Shown here one piece after another: positions 42,575-51,961 of a stretch of 64,000 nucleotides of DNA (its first letter is position 1; the number at the start of each line of letters is the position of its first letter). The notes beneath the pieces are model-generated. The model was not told where the DNA came from. It did no database searches and worked only from the letters and a program-made list of their open reading frames with translations. Made by a program: the position numbers and the translations under genes. Origin of the DNA: Haloarcula mannanilytica (GTDB lineage Archaea; Halobacteriota; Halobacteria; Halobacteriales; Haloarculaceae); contig NZ_BIXZ01000002.1 of NCBI RefSeq assembly GCF_005406125.1, positions 248,001-312,000 on the forward strand, read 5' to 3'.

Positions 42575-43924
42575 CTATCCGTCGGGCTCGTACGGTCCCA
42601 GGTCCGAACATTCGCTTGCCGGGAACTCCGAACAGCCGTAGGAAACGTCCGACGAGACCTGGACGAGATCGAGGACTACCGGGCCTTCGCGCGGCCCTTC
42701 GACGACGGGGACCGGTCTGATCGACTGGTGATCACAGGCCCGCAGCGTCGCCTCGCCGAGTCCGGCCTGGTAGGTGGTGTCTTCGAGTTCGCGGATGACC
42801 GCCGGCGGTTCGAACGTGCCGGCCCGCTCGACGGCCGCGGCGTACTGGAGCGTCTGCGCATAGGCGAGTCGCGCTTGGCCCGACGGGAGCCGTATCTGAT
42901 CGCCGACGTACGCCGTCTCGAATGCCTCGGTAAACGCCGCTGAGAGCGGTGCATCGACGCGGTGGTCCCACGGGATCGTCCCGACGACGCCGGTCATGCT
43001 CGCGCCGGCCGACCGCGCCAGTTCCCGGGTGACGATGGGCATGACGATACCCGTTTCCTCGGGGAGTTCCTCGGTCGCCTGGTTCAGCACGGTGACCGCA
43101 TCGCGGCCGTGATACGAGAGGACGACGACATCGGCATCGGCGGTGGTGGCCTCCTTCAACTGCGGCCTGAAGTCCTTCGTCCCGACCCGCGTCTCCGCGC
43201 TCCCCATCCCGTTCCAGCCCGCCGATTCGAGGCGGGTATCGAACTGCTCGGCCTGTGTGACGCCGAAATCGGAGCCAGCGTGGAGCTGATAGTACGATAT
43301 CTCGGTACCGAACCGCTCGGTTAGCACCGGCGCGAGCGCCGCCGCCGCCATCCGGCTGTTGTGCATCTCCTGGAACCCGTACCGCGAGCAGTCGCTCCCG
43401 GTGATGCTCGTTCCGGGCGCGAACCCGAGCATGTGGACGACGCCGCGGCCCGGACAGTAATCCAGCAGCGACCGGGCCGTGCTCGTTGAGCCGCCGCCAG
43501 CGATCATTACGGCCCCGTCCTGGTCGATGAGCTGTTCGGCGGCGGAGCGGGCTGTCTCCGAACTGGACTCGGTATCGGCCACGGCACTGTCTACCGTCCG
43601 ACCGAGGACGCCGTCGCCAGACAACGGCGACCACGCCTCCGTTCCGACCCAACCGCCCCCTTCGTTGAGGTGCTGGACGGCCAGTTCGAACCCGCGCTGT
43701 TGGGGGTCCCCGACCGGTGAAAACGATCCCGACTGCGGGAGCGCAAAGCCGAACGTTACCCGGTCCTCGCTGACCGGCTGATTCGCGTACTGTGTGGCGC
43801 TGCTGGTCGGCGTCGTTCGACTACTGCCACCACTACATCCGGCAAGCCCAGCGATTGACCCCGCACCGGCGACACGCAGTACCTCTCGTCTCGTCACTGT
43901 CGACCCTCCCGCTTCCCAATCCAT
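42575..43924 (-). CDS. Substrate-binding lipoprotein, branched-chain amino acid/amide type
   Basis: 449 residues from ATG 43924. Tat signal RREVLRVAGAGSIAGLAGC with lipobox LAGC, a short Ser/Thr spacer, then a periplasmic-binding fold of the LivK/urea-amide type: FGFALPQSGSFSPVGDPQQ, MIAGGGSTSTARSL, HAGSDFGVTQAEQFD. No permease or ATPase neighbours, so it may act as a receptor for a transducer rather than in transport. Located next to cheC and the nitrogen genes, either amino-acid sensing or uptake. The ligand is unknown. Confidence 0.85.
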   Translation of the reverse strand: MDWEAGGSTVTRREVLRVAGAGSIAGLAGCSGGSSRTTPTSSATQYANQPVSEDRVTFGFALPQSGSFSPVGDPQQRGFELAVQHLNEGGGWVGTEAWSPLSGDGVLGRTVDSAVADTESSSETARSAAEQLIDQDGAVMIAGGGSTSTARSLLDYCPGRGVVHMLGFAPGTSITGSDCSRYGFQEMHNSRMAAAALAPVLTERFGTEISYYQLHAGSDFGVTQAEQFDTRLESAGWNGMGSAETRVGTKDFRPQLKEATTADADVVVLSYHGRDAVTVLNQATEELPEETGIVMPIVTRELARSAGASMTGVVGTIPWDHRVDAPLSAAFTEAFETAYVGDQIRLPSGQARLAYAQTLQYAAAVERAGTFEPPAVIRELEDTTYQAGLGEATLRACDHQSIRPVPVVEGPREGPVVLDLVQVSSDVSYGCSEFPASECSDLGPYEPDG

Positions 43925-44055
43925 TATCAATTACATACTACTACTCTCATTATTAATCCTTCCTTTACTGCTATACAGTTACACAGACGGCCGCCGACAC
44001 GTGGACCGATACGTGCCCCGTCGAACGACCGGGTCAGTACCACCGCGACACACGC

Positions 44056-44086
44056 TAAAAAAACACAGCGCTGAGGTGCTCCTCAG
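44056..44086 (-). terminator. Intrinsic-like terminator of the amt-glnK-lrp operon
   Basis: Read on the minus strand: stem CTGAGG-AGCA-CCTCAG (44071-44086) followed, after 7 bases, by a run of seven T (44057-44063). The stem overlaps the stop codon of lrp. Archaeal termination mostly depends on the T-run; the hairpin may help. Confidence 0.6.
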
Positions 44087-44541
44087 GCGTCGGTCCCGTC
44101 GACCGGGAACTGCTCGTGTTCACACACCGTGTTCAACACGACCGACGTGGAGGCCGATCGAATATCCTCGTCGGTCAGCAGCGTCTTTATCCGCTCGTTC
44201 ATCGACTGCGTGTCGGTGAACTTCCCGACGGCCACGATGTCGTGGTCGCCGGTCACCTCATAAACCGCGATCATCTCGCGTTGGTCTCGTAACTGGTCCA
44301 CCACCCGTCCGAGCCCGTCGCCCTCGACGGAGAGCTGGAACACAGCGGTCACGTCATAGCCCAGCGCTCCGTAATCGATGTCGACGGTGTATTCGTCGAT
44401 CACACCGGTGTCCTCCAGGTCGTCCATCCGGCGCGACACCGTGGTCGCCGCGATGCCGGTCGCGGCGGCGACATCACGGGCGCTGGCCCGGCCGTCCTGG
44501 AGCAGTGCGTTCACTACCTGTCTGTCGGTATCATCGACCAT
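44083..44541 (-). CDS. lrp: Lrp/AsnC-family transcriptional regulator
   Basis: 152 residues, ATG start. N-terminal winged helix: TDRQVVNALLQDGRASARDV and ATTVSRRMDDLEDTGVI, followed by the RAM/AsnC ligand domain with YEVTGDHDIVAVGKF. It closes the amt-glnK-lrp operon 9 bp after glnK. A nitrogen- or amino-acid-responsive role is inferred from this position; similar Lrp genes sit next to glnK in other haloarchaea. The effector is unknown. Confidence 0.9.
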   Translation of the reverse strand: MVDDTDRQVVNALLQDGRASARDVAAATGIAATTVSRRMDDLEDTGVIDEYTVDIDYGALGYDVTAVFQLSVEGDGLGRVVDQLRDQREMIAVYEVTGDHDIVAVGKFTDTQSMNERIKTLLTDEDIRSASTSVVLNTVCEHEQFPVDGTDA

Positions 44542-44550
44542 TTCGTCCGC

Positions 44551-44913
44551 TCAGACTGCCTCGGGTCCTTCCTTGCCGGTCCGGACCTGATAGGCGTTGT
44601 CCACGGGGAGGACGAATATCTTGCCGTCACCTTTCTCGCCGGTGTGTGCACCGTCGGCAATCGCCTCGACGACATCCTCCGCGGGAATGTCCGCGACCAC
44701 TGTCTCGACTTTGACCTTCTGGTGCAGGTCGACGACGTACTCCTCGCCGCGCCACTGCCCCTTCTTCGCGGGCTGTGAGCCGCGGCCGGAGACGTTCGTC
44801 ACTGTCAGTGACGGCGCGCCGACTTCCGCCAGCGCCTTCTTCACGTCGCCGAGTTTGTCCGGTCGAACCATTGCCACTACCATCTTGATTTCGGATTCGT
44901 CGTTTTCAGTCAT
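44551..44913 (-). CDS. glnK: PII nitrogen regulatory protein GlnK
   Basis: 120 residues, ATG start. PII signature: the opening [21 protein letters not shown], the T-loop [21 protein letters not shown] with Y59 at the position of the bacterial uridylylated tyrosine, and the C-terminal [17 protein letters not shown] binds ATP/ADP and 2-oxoglutarate and blocks the Amt channel when nitrogen is ample. Overlaps amt by 8 bp. The N-terminal 8-residue acidic extension is haloarchaeal. Confidence 0.95.
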   Translation of the reverse strand: MTENDESEIKMVVAMVRPDKLGDVKKALAEVGAPSLTVTNVSGRGSQPAKKGQWRGEEYVVDLHQKVKVETVVADIPAEDVVEAIADGAHTGEKGDGKIFVLPVDNAYQVRTGKEGPEAV

Positions 44914-46234
44914 CGTTGGAACCTCCGTCAGTACGCACGTTCGTGCTCACTTTGCCACCGTCGGCGACGACGCTTTCGCCGCCACCGAACTCGGGGTAGG
45001 TCTCGACGCCGTGCTCGCTGACATCCAGCCCTTCCTGCTCGTGTTCGGGCGTGACTCGGGCCTGTCCGATTGCCTTGAGCGCGTACCAGACGAGGCCGGT
45101 GGTCACAATCGTCCAGCCGGCGATGACGGCGACGCCGAGCACCTGCACGGCGATGGCGCTACCGATAGAGCCGACCGTCCCGGACGTCGCGACGAGCGGG
45201 TACATGATGGTGCCCAGCACACCGGCACTACCGTGGACCGGGAACACAGCACAGACATCGTCGATTTTCATGCGGTTCTCGATGAAGCCGAACACGACCG
45301 GTAGCTGGCCGCCAGCGAGAACGCCGACGAGGATTGCGCCCCACCACGTCGTGGTGTCGGGAATCGCCGTGATGCCGACCAGCCCGGCGAGCAGCCCGTT
45401 TGCGACGTACAGCGTGTCGACCTTCCCGGTCTTTACCCACGCCATGAGTCCGGCACCGATGGCACCGCAGGCCATCGCGATGGTCGTCGTCATCGCGACG
45501 CGACCGACCGTCGCGAAGGCACCGAGAGCGAGCGCGCCGTCCTCGACGACGAACACCGTCGCCGCGGTGCCGACGTTGAAGCCGTACCAGCCGAAGGCGA
45601 GGATGAGCGTCCCCAGCACGGCGAAGGTCATCGAGTGGCCCGGAATGACGTTCGCGGAGCCGTCCTCGTTGTACCGTCCCATGCGCGGGCCGAGCACGTA
45701 GGCGGCCGTGAGGCCGGCGATGCCGCCCATGCCGTGGACGATCATCCCGCCGGCGAAGTCCTTGAACACCACGCCGCCGAGGCTGATGTGGGACCCGGCC
45801 CACGTGAGCCCGGTGACGACGGGGTAGATGACCGCGGCCAGCAGGACCGTGTACGTGATGTACGCACGGAGCTTCGCCCGGCCGGCGACTGCGCCGGAGA
45901 CGATGGTCGCCGCCGTCATCGCGAAGACGGCGCCGAACAGCCACCCGACGTAGTCGTTTGCGGCCGACGCGCCGAACGCCGGCGAGAAGGACCCGGTCCC
46001 GACCAGCGACGAGATACCGGAGCCGACGAGGAAGAACAGCAACACCCCGACCGACCAGGTCAGGAGGTTCTTCGTCAGCTGGTTCGCGACGTTCTTCGAA
46101 CGCACCTGCCCCGCCTCTAGCATGGCGAAGCCTGCGTGCATGAAGAAGATTAGGAACGATACCACCAGTACCCACAGCAGGTTAACCCCCTCTGCGAGTA
46201 CGCTCGGATCCACCTGTAGTGCTGTGTAGCTCAT
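44906..46234 (-). CDS. amt: Ammonium transporter Amt
   Basis: 442 residues, ATG start, eleven predicted membrane segments. Amt-family landmarks: [19 protein letters not shown] early, [23 protein letters not shown] with the channel His, and [19 protein letters not shown] with the second His. C-terminal tail acidic. It passes ammonium/ammonia into the cell and is gated by GlnK. A GGTGA site lies just before the start. Confidence 0.95.
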   Translation of the reverse strand: MSYTALQVDPSVLAEGVNLLWVLVVSFLIFFMHAGFAMLEAGQVRSKNVANQLTKNLLTWSVGVLLFFLVGSGISSLVGTGSFSPAFGASAANDYVGWLFGAVFAMTAATIVSGAVAGRAKLRAYITYTVLLAAVIYPVVTGLTWAGSHISLGGVVFKDFAGGMIVHGMGGIAGLTAAYVLGPRMGRYNEDGSANVIPGHSMTFAVLGTLILAFGWYGFNVGTAATVFVVEDGALALGAFATVGRVAMTTTIAMACGAIGAGLMAWVKTGKVDTLYVANGLLAGLVGITAIPDTTTWWGAILVGVLAGGQLPVVFGFIENRMKIDDVCAVFPVHGSAGVLGTIMYPLVATSGTVGSIGSAIAVQVLGVAVIAGWTIVTTGLVWYALKAIGQARVTPEHEQEGLDVSEHGVETYPEFGGGESVVADGGKVSTNVRTDGGSNDD

Positions 46235-46699
46235 TTCTAGTTCACCCGTTTCGTTTTCGCATCCGCAGTCGTTTGCATGTCCAACTTTGAACCAATCATG
46301 CTCAACTTCTTCAACTCTTTCACGGGAAACCCTCTGGTAACACCACTACATAAGGTTTGCCTTTATGAATGGGGAAATTAGAGGGTGTACGGTAGACGAC
46401 CGTCCAGATTATGGTATGATATTATGGATATAAGGTTGTTCTCCGTCAAGAAAGTCTGTATATGCACACTGGAATTTTGGACGTTTGTTGACCCCTGTTC
46501 CGGCCGCAGGGGGCCAAATAGGCCGTTTTTGCTTGCGCGCGCTCTTGGTCTGGCGGGTGTTGCCAGCGACAACAGGATTATACCGCACGACCACAGATTC
46601 GGATTTGGTATAAATGTCCGGAAAACGGTGGGGGTATGTAGTACAACTGCTCGGCAAACCACACAAATCGGGTACCTATCGGCGCGGGTGTCGCTGATT
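46235..46699. other. AT-rich divergent region between amt and the transducer operon
   Basis: 465 bp. The left part holds the amt promoter and leader (ACATAAGGTTTGCCTTTATG region, 46350-46370). An inverted repeat ACGGT...ACCGT lies at 46389-46403. TATA-like TATAAAT at 46610-46616 would start the transducer transcript near 46640, giving a leader of about 60 nt. A 34-residue AT-rich frame at 46278 is not convincing as a gene. Confidence 0.5.
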
Positions 46700-48310
46700 A
46701 TGGCTTCGGAACACTACCCTTCCGTTCCGGACCAGTCGACAGCCGTGACAGAGGAACGGGCCGTCGCGAACGCACAGGGCGCACTGGATGTCGTCCAGGC
46801 GGCGTCGGTGACTATCGGCGAGCAACTCGGTGAGATCGACGACCGCGCAGCGGCACAGGCCACCGACGCACAGTGGATCGCCGACGAGGTGTCGTCGCTG
46901 TCGGCCACAATCGAGGAGATCGCCGCGACCGCGACCGAAGTCAGCGAGCAGAGCCAGCGGGCCACGGAGGCGGCAGACGACGGGCGGGAAGCCGCGGCCG
47001 ACGCCATCGAGTCGATGGACGAGGTCCGCGAACTGGGTCAGGCAGTCGCCACGGAAGTGGCCGCCCTGCAGGACCGGGTCGACAGTATCGCCGATGCGCT
47101 GGCCGGTATCGACCGTATCGCTGACCAGACAAACATGCTCGCTCTGAACGCGTCGATAGAGGCCGCGCGGGCGGGCAACGCCAGCGACACGGACGGGTTC
47201 GCTGTCGTCGCCGACGAAATCAAGGGCCTCGCCGAGGAGTCCCAACAGCAGGCCGAGGAAATCGACGCGACGCTCGCGGCGGTGCGGGACGCCACGGACG
47301 ACACCGTCGAACAGCTCGATGCGGCCATCGATGGCATCGACGCCGGGGCCGAGCAGGTCACGACGGCGATGGCACGGCTCGACGACGTGGCCGACACCGT
47401 CGCTGAGACGGCTGAGGGCATCGCGTCTGTCTCGACGGCAACCGACGAACAGGCGACGACAAGCGAAGCCATCGCCCAGCGGTGTGAGACGGTTTCGGAC
47501 CGCGCCGCCGCCATCGAGGACGACCTCTCAGAGATACGCGCCGCTCGCTCCGAGCAGACCGCGATGCTCGACGAGATCGACGACGTACTCGCCGCTGCCG
47601 AGGCCGACCGACAGGACCGACTGGCGGATGCACCGACGGTCTCGACCGGTGTCGACGGCCTCGATGCCCTCTGTGGCGGCGGGCTCGTCATGGGCGGGCA
47701 GGCCGTGATTCGATACGCTGACGACACGCAGATCGACGGCGCCATCGCGCAGCTGTGTGCGACGGCTGTCGCCGCCGACCAGGCGGTCTCGCTGACGCCG
47801 CCCCCGTCACTCGACCGGTCGACGCTGGCCGCTGCGTTCACAGCGACCGATCGGTCGCTCGCGGACGCGCTCGACGGTGACGACCTGTTCGTCCTCGATG
47901 CGTTCGGGAACTGGGACGCCCGGTACAACGTGTTCGATCTCGACCGGACCTCGTTGGCTGCCGCGAACGAGACGACGGCCACCAGGCGGGACGCCCCGTT
48001 GGTCATCGTCGGGAACATCCAGGGGGAGATTCGGCTGATGGGCGAACAGGCGGCCAGAGAAGCCAGGTACAAAAACGACGACGGCGTCTTCGAACCCCAT
48101 GACACAGTCGTCAATGTCATCAACGACGACGCCGTCCCGGCGACGCTCGCGGCGTTTTACTCCGGCGCGGCCGACCAGGAACTCACGCTGAGGAGAACCG
48201 ACGGCAGCGAGTACCTGACGCTTACTGCCTCGCCGCGTGGCACTGTGGACGAGAAACAGCCGGTATCACACTTGTCGGACCCACCATTCCTTCGAGTCCG
48301 AGAGAACTGA
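46700..48310 (+). CDS. Soluble chemotaxis-type transducer fused to a degenerate KaiC/RecA-like domain
   Basis: 536 residues from ATG 46700. Residues about 1-305 are heptad-rich MCP signalling helices with the kinase-contact hairpin ADQTNMLALNASIEAARAGN (141-160) and FAVVADEIKGLAEES (167-181). No membrane segment, HAMP or N-terminal sensor. From about 315 a KaiC/RecA-like domain begins, GVDGLDALCGGGLV, without a Walker A lysine (MGGQAVIRY), and with a Walker B-like DDLFVLDAF and a C-terminal ELTLRRTDGSEYLTL strand. It likely forms a cytosolic transducer; the C-terminal domain may be sensor or effector. Coupled with the histidine kinase at 48310. Confidence 0.8.
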   Translation: MASEHYPSVPDQSTAVTEERAVANAQGALDVVQAASVTIGEQLGEIDDRAAAQATDAQWIADEVSSLSATIEEIAATATEVSEQSQRATEAADDGREAAADAIESMDEVRELGQAVATEVAALQDRVDSIADALAGIDRIADQTNMLALNASIEAARAGNASDTDGFAVVADEIKGLAEESQQQAEEIDATLAAVRDATDDTVEQLDAAIDGIDAGAEQVTTAMARLDDVADTVAETAEGIASVSTATDEQATTSEAIAQRCETVSDRAAAIEDDLSEIRAARSEQTAMLDEIDDVLAAAEADRQDRLADAPTVSTGVDGLDALCGGGLVMGGQAVIRYADDTQIDGAIAQLCATAVAADQAVSLTPPPSLDRSTLAAAFTATDRSLADALDGDDLFVLDAFGNWDARYNVFDLDRTSLAAANETTATRRDAPLVIVGNIQGEIRLMGEQAAREARYKNDDGVFEPHDTVVNVINDDAVPATLAAFYSGAADQELTLRRTDGSEYLTLTASPRGTVDEKQPVSHLSDPPFLRVREN

Positions 48311-49650
48311 TGTTCGGTATCGACGACACCGGTCGGTTCACGTTTGTGACGGACGAGTTCGCTGCACTGCTTGGACGGAGCCGCGACGACCTCGTGGGGA
48401 CGCCCGCTGAAGCGGTGGTCGCGCCAGAGGACCGCGAGACACTGGCCACGGAGAGACAGGCCGTCAGTAACACGCCGGACCGGGTGACACGCACGTGTCA
48501 ACTCACATTCCCGCAAAGCGATTGTTCCGGCCCGGTTACGGTTGAACTCACGACAGCTAACGGGTCCGTCGTTGGTTCGGTCGGTCGAACGAGTGGGGCC
48601 ACCGACCCGTTCCGATACCTGTTTGACCTCATCCAGGACGCGGTCGTTGGCTTCGAAATCGTCAATTACGTCCCGGTTGTGCGAACTGTCAACCCCGCGT
48701 TCGTCGAAACGTTCGGCTACGACCGCGACGATATCCTCGGTGAACCGCTCAACGACTTCATCGTCCCCGACGACTGCGTCGAGGAGGCGGTCAACTACGA
48801 CCAGCGGACCGCCTCGGGGGAAATCAACTACGCTGTCGTGTCCCGGCAAACGGCCGACGGCTGCCGCGAGTTCATCTACCGCGGTGTCCCGTACGACACG
48901 GCCGATAACCGCCGCTGTGGTTTTGCGATGTATACGGATGTCACGGACAGCCGGCAGCAAAAACGCCGACTCCGCGTCCTTCATCGCGTCCTGCGTCACA
49001 ACCTCCGGAACGAACTCTCTGTCGTGTTCGGGATGTCCGAATACGTCCGCGCGCAGGCAGACGACTCGTCAGTCTCGTTGGCTGCGTCTCGCGCACTCGA
49101 TGCAGCCGACCGACTCACAGCCGTCAGCGAAAAGGCCCGAAGCGTCGAAACCGCGCTCGACGGGGACCCCGACCAGTCGGTCGACGCGGCGGCGCTGGCT
49201 CGGTCTGTCGCCGACAGCTACCGCCCCGATGTCCCGGTCGAAACCGCGCTTCCCGAGACACTCCCCGTCACTGGTGGGACAGCCGTCTACGACGCGCTGG
49301 ACAACCTCGTCGAGAACGCGGTGATCCACACGCCTGACGGGACGGCCGTCCGAATCACGGCTGAACGGCACGGCACCGATGCCTCCGTTCGCGTTCTCGA
49401 CGACGGCCCCGGGATTCCAGCTATTGAGCGGGCTGTCGTGTTCGACGACGAGGACATTACCAACCTCCAGCACGGAAGCGGCCTCGGTATCTGGCTCGCT
49501 CGCTGGGTCGCCGAGGCGGCCGGTGGCGGCATCGAATACGAGCGAGCCGACGGGTGGACGACCGTCTCGCTCAGGCTCCCGCGCTCCGATGCCGACGACG
49601 TGCTGACGCCGACCGACGCCCCGAAACCCGAGGCTGGACCGACGCGGTAG
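48310..49650 (+). CDS. PAS-PAS histidine kinase
   Basis: 446 residues; ATG at 48310 overlaps the preceding TGA by one base (TGATG). Two PAS-like domains (about 1-100 and 98-220, with NPAFVETFGYDRDDILGEPL in the second), then a HisKA helix with the phosphoacceptor in HRVLRHNLRNEL, N box LVENAVIHT, G box DDGPGIP and a second Gly-rich HGSGLGIW. It has no membrane segment, so it senses inside the cell. Its partner is the transducer upstream. Confidence 0.9.
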   Translation: MFGIDDTGRFTFVTDEFAALLGRSRDDLVGTPAEAVVAPEDRETLATERQAVSNTPDRVTRTCQLTFPQSDCSGPVTVELTTANGSVVGSVGRTSGATDPFRYLFDLIQDAVVGFEIVNYVPVVRTVNPAFVETFGYDRDDILGEPLNDFIVPDDCVEEAVNYDQRTASGEINYAVVSRQTADGCREFIYRGVPYDTADNRRCGFAMYTDVTDSRQQKRRLRVLHRVLRHNLRNELSVVFGMSEYVRAQADDSSVSLAASRALDAADRLTAVSEKARSVETALDGDPDQSVDAAALARSVADSYRPDVPVETALPETLPVTGGTAVYDALDNLVENAVIHTPDGTAVRITAERHGTDASVRVLDDGPGIPAIERAVVFDDEDITNLQHGSGLGIWLARWVAEAAGGGIEYERADGWTTVSLRLPRSDADDVLTPTDAPKPEAGPTR

Positions 49651-49701
49651 CGGCTGCCGGCTCGTCCCGACGGGGACAGCAGCCGTGATCACGGCCGGTC
49701 C

Positions 49702-50184
49702 CTATCGCCTGAGCGCCGCGGTCAGTGCGATTGCCCCCAGCACGATGCTTGCCAGCGCCAGCGGTGACAGTTGGGGCACATCGATGCGGAAAAGCAGCGT
49801 CGTCACCACGACGGCCCCCCCGACCAGTCCAGTCGTCCCCGCGACGTGGGTGAGTTCGACGGGCGTACTCGGAGCCGTCCCGAGGTCCGCGTGGAGGTCG
49901 ATTGCCGCGTGGGCGAACGTCCAGGCCAGTACCGTCGCGCCGCCGGCGACCAGCACTGTTGTCGTCGTCGCCCCCTGTAATGCGGCGACCAGGAGCGCCA
50001 GGAACAGCGACGCGCTGGCGAGGTCGACCAGCCGCCGCGACTGGATCAGTTGCCCGCCGGCGAGCAGGACCACGCCGACGAGAGCGGCAGCCGTCGAGAC
50101 GGCGCTGATGCCGGCGACGAACAGCGTCACGACGCCCGCCGCCAGTGCCGCACCGCCACAGACGAGTCCGGTCCGCTCGGTCAT
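49702..50184 (-). CDS. DUF7519-like membrane protein
   Basis: 160 residues, about five hydrophobic segments, few charges, no catalytic signature. It is the last gene of a minus-strand ATGA-coupled set and overlaps the DUF58 gene at 50181-50184. It resembles the DUF7519 family found beside DUF58/DUF7269 in haloarchaea. Role unknown; probably a membrane partner of the DUF58 protein. Confidence 0.65.
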   Translation of the reverse strand: MTERTGLVCGGAALAAGVVTLFVAGISAVSTAAALVGVVLLAGGQLIQSRRLVDLASASLFLALLVAALQGATTTTVLVAGGATVLAWTFAHAAIDLHADLGTAPSTPVELTHVAGTTGLVGGAVVVTTLLFRIDVPQLSPLALASIVLGAIALTAALRR

Positions 50185-51437
50185 TGGCCACCCCGCCAGG
50201 CCTGTTCGGTGACCTGTTCCAGCGGCTCCGTTGCGCCCCAGTCGTGGACGGAAATCCCAGCGGCTCGCAACCGACGGAGCCGCTCACGGCGTTCGAGTCG
50301 CGCCAGCCGGTGTCCCGCCGTGTCTGTCGCGGTCGGGTCCGGACTCAGGACCGTCACCGGATGCCCGCGGGCGGCCAGCCGGCGGACCACTGCTTCGCTG
50401 TCGTCGTCACACAGCGGGCCGAGGAAGACGACGTTCGCCGCCGTCGGCAGTTGCGCGATGAGCCTCGTCGTGTCCGGTGTCCGAGTGACCGCCGTGGCGG
50501 CGAAGGCGCGGTCGGTCCTGAGCAGGTCCCGGGCCTGCTGCTGGTGGGCTGCGCTCGTACCGGGCGCGAGCCACGCCCCCTCTGGCGAGTACGCCGCGAT
50601 ACCGACTTCGTGACCGTCCTCGGGCAGGCCCTCGACGAGGGCGACGGCGGCCATCGTCGACCGCTCGATGGCCGTCTCGGCGTCCGGTCGCGGAGCCAGC
50701 GCGGCCGCCGACCTGGCGTCGACGACCACGACAACGGTTGCGGACTGCTCACGCTGGAACTCGACGGTCCGCAGGTCGCCGGTGCGGGCGTACTGGTTCC
50801 AGTCGACGCGGGAGAGCGGGTCGTTCGACCGGTGTTCCCGGACGGCGTAGAAGGAGACGCCCTCGCCGCCCTCGTCGACGGGCACCGTTCCGGGCCGGCG
50901 GGCCACCGCCGGGACCAGCGGTAACAGGGCCGAACTGGCCGGCTGTTCCCAGGTGACCGTATCGGGTTCGGCCGTGACGCGGGTCCGCCGGGCGACGACG
51001 CCGACCACGTCCCTGACGACGACCGTCGCCGGGTCGAACACGCAGCGGTCGGTCCCGCCGGTGATCTCGTAGGTAATCGTCGTCTCCGCGCCGGGTCGCA
51101 GCGCCGTCCCGAGCGACGCCGACCCCTCGACCACCCGAACGGAGTCCGGCACCCCGTCGGCCAGCCGGAGGTCCGGAATCGTCCGCGACCCGTCGTTGCG
51201 GACGGTCAGCGCGACGGTGACTCGCTCACCAAGCGCCGGCTCGGTCGGAGTGATAGAGCGCTGTATCGAGATGCTCGCCGCCGGCGGGACGGCGACGCGG
51301 TCGTACGCGCTCAGTGTGACGCCCAGCCCGCCAAGTAAGACGAGCGCGGGGACCTGCCCCACTAGCCCGACGCCGACGGCGACCAGCGCGGCCCCGGCCA
51401 GCCCGAACCAGCGGCCGGTCCGTTGGACCTCGCTCAT
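50181..51437 (-). CDS. DUF58 domain protein (MoxR-linked type)
   Basis: 418 residues from ATG 51437. Two membrane helices near the N-terminus, then a beta-rich extracellular-looking region, and the DUF58 core with REHRSNDPLSRVDWNQYARTGDLRTVEF and a von Willebrand-like TVVVVVDARSA. DUF58 proteins usually work with a MoxR ATPase in envelope or metal-related assembly. It is central to the coupled set; MoxR itself is not in this window. Confidence 0.82.
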   Translation of the reverse strand: MSEVQRTGRWFGLAGAALVAVGVGLVGQVPALVLLGGLGVTLSAYDRVAVPPAASISIQRSITPTEPALGERVTVALTVRNDGSRTIPDLRLADGVPDSVRVVEGSASLGTALRPGAETTITYEITGGTDRCVFDPATVVVRDVVGVVARRTRVTAEPDTVTWEQPASSALLPLVPAVARRPGTVPVDEGGEGVSFYAVREHRSNDPLSRVDWNQYARTGDLRTVEFQREQSATVVVVVDARSAAALAPRPDAETAIERSTMAAVALVEGLPEDGHEVGIAAYSPEGAWLAPGTSAAHQQQARDLLRTDRAFAATAVTRTPDTTRLIAQLPTAANVVFLGPLCDDDSEAVVRRLAARGHPVTVLSPDPTATDTAGHRLARLERRERLRRLRAAGISVHDWGATEPLEQVTEQAWRGGQ

Positions 51438-51961
51438 CGCTCCTCGTCGCGCCGCCGGAGTTCGGCTGTCGCGTGAGCGACCCGTCGCTGGAACGGGTGG
51501 ACGCCTGAGAGCCACCCGGACAGTCGCGCCCGGAGGGAGCTCGGCGTCCCGTCGAACAGCTCTCGGGCCGGCTCCCTGTCCGTCCACGCGCCCGACCGGA
51601 GCGCGTCTTTTGCTTCCTCCGGGGAGAGCCCGTCGCGCTGGAGGACGGTGACCGCGACTCCCTCGACGCGCCGCCGGATGGCTTCCTGTCCGGCCCCAGC
51701 AGCGAGCGCTTCGTCGATATCGTCGCCGGGCACCGTGACGTACTGGCTATCGGTGTCGGGCAGCGCGACCCCCCGCTCGCCGTCGAGAGAGCGAACGAGC
51801 AACGCGAGGAGCGCGATACCGCCGGCGAAGACGGCCACGGCGAGTATCGGGAGGTCCGAGACAGCGCCCGAGGGCAACAGCGGCGCGCCGACGACGGCGA
51901 GCACGGTGCCGATGGCAGTCGCAACGAGGCCGATTGCCAGCGGGACTCGGCGGAGCGTCAT
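51434..51961 (-). CDS. DUF7269-like membrane protein
   Basis: 175 residues, ATG 51961. Two hydrophobic helices near the N-terminus, then an acidic cytosolic region and a C-terminal helix. Resembles DUF7269, always beside DUF58. Overlaps both neighbours by ATGA. Function unknown. Confidence 0.6.
   Translation of the reverse strand: MTLRRVPLAIGLVATAIGTVLAVVGAPLLPSGAVSDLPILAVAVFAGGIALLALLVRSLDGERGVALPDTDSQYVTVPGDDIDEALAAGAGQEAIRRRVEGVAVTVLQRDGLSPEEAKDALRSGAWTDREPARELFDGTPSSLRARLSGWLSGVHPFQRRVAHATAELRRRDEER

Noticed and set aside
46278-46382. 34-residue frame in the amt upstream region
   Set aside because: AT-rich codons, not haloarchaeal in usage, lies in the amt promoter/leader.
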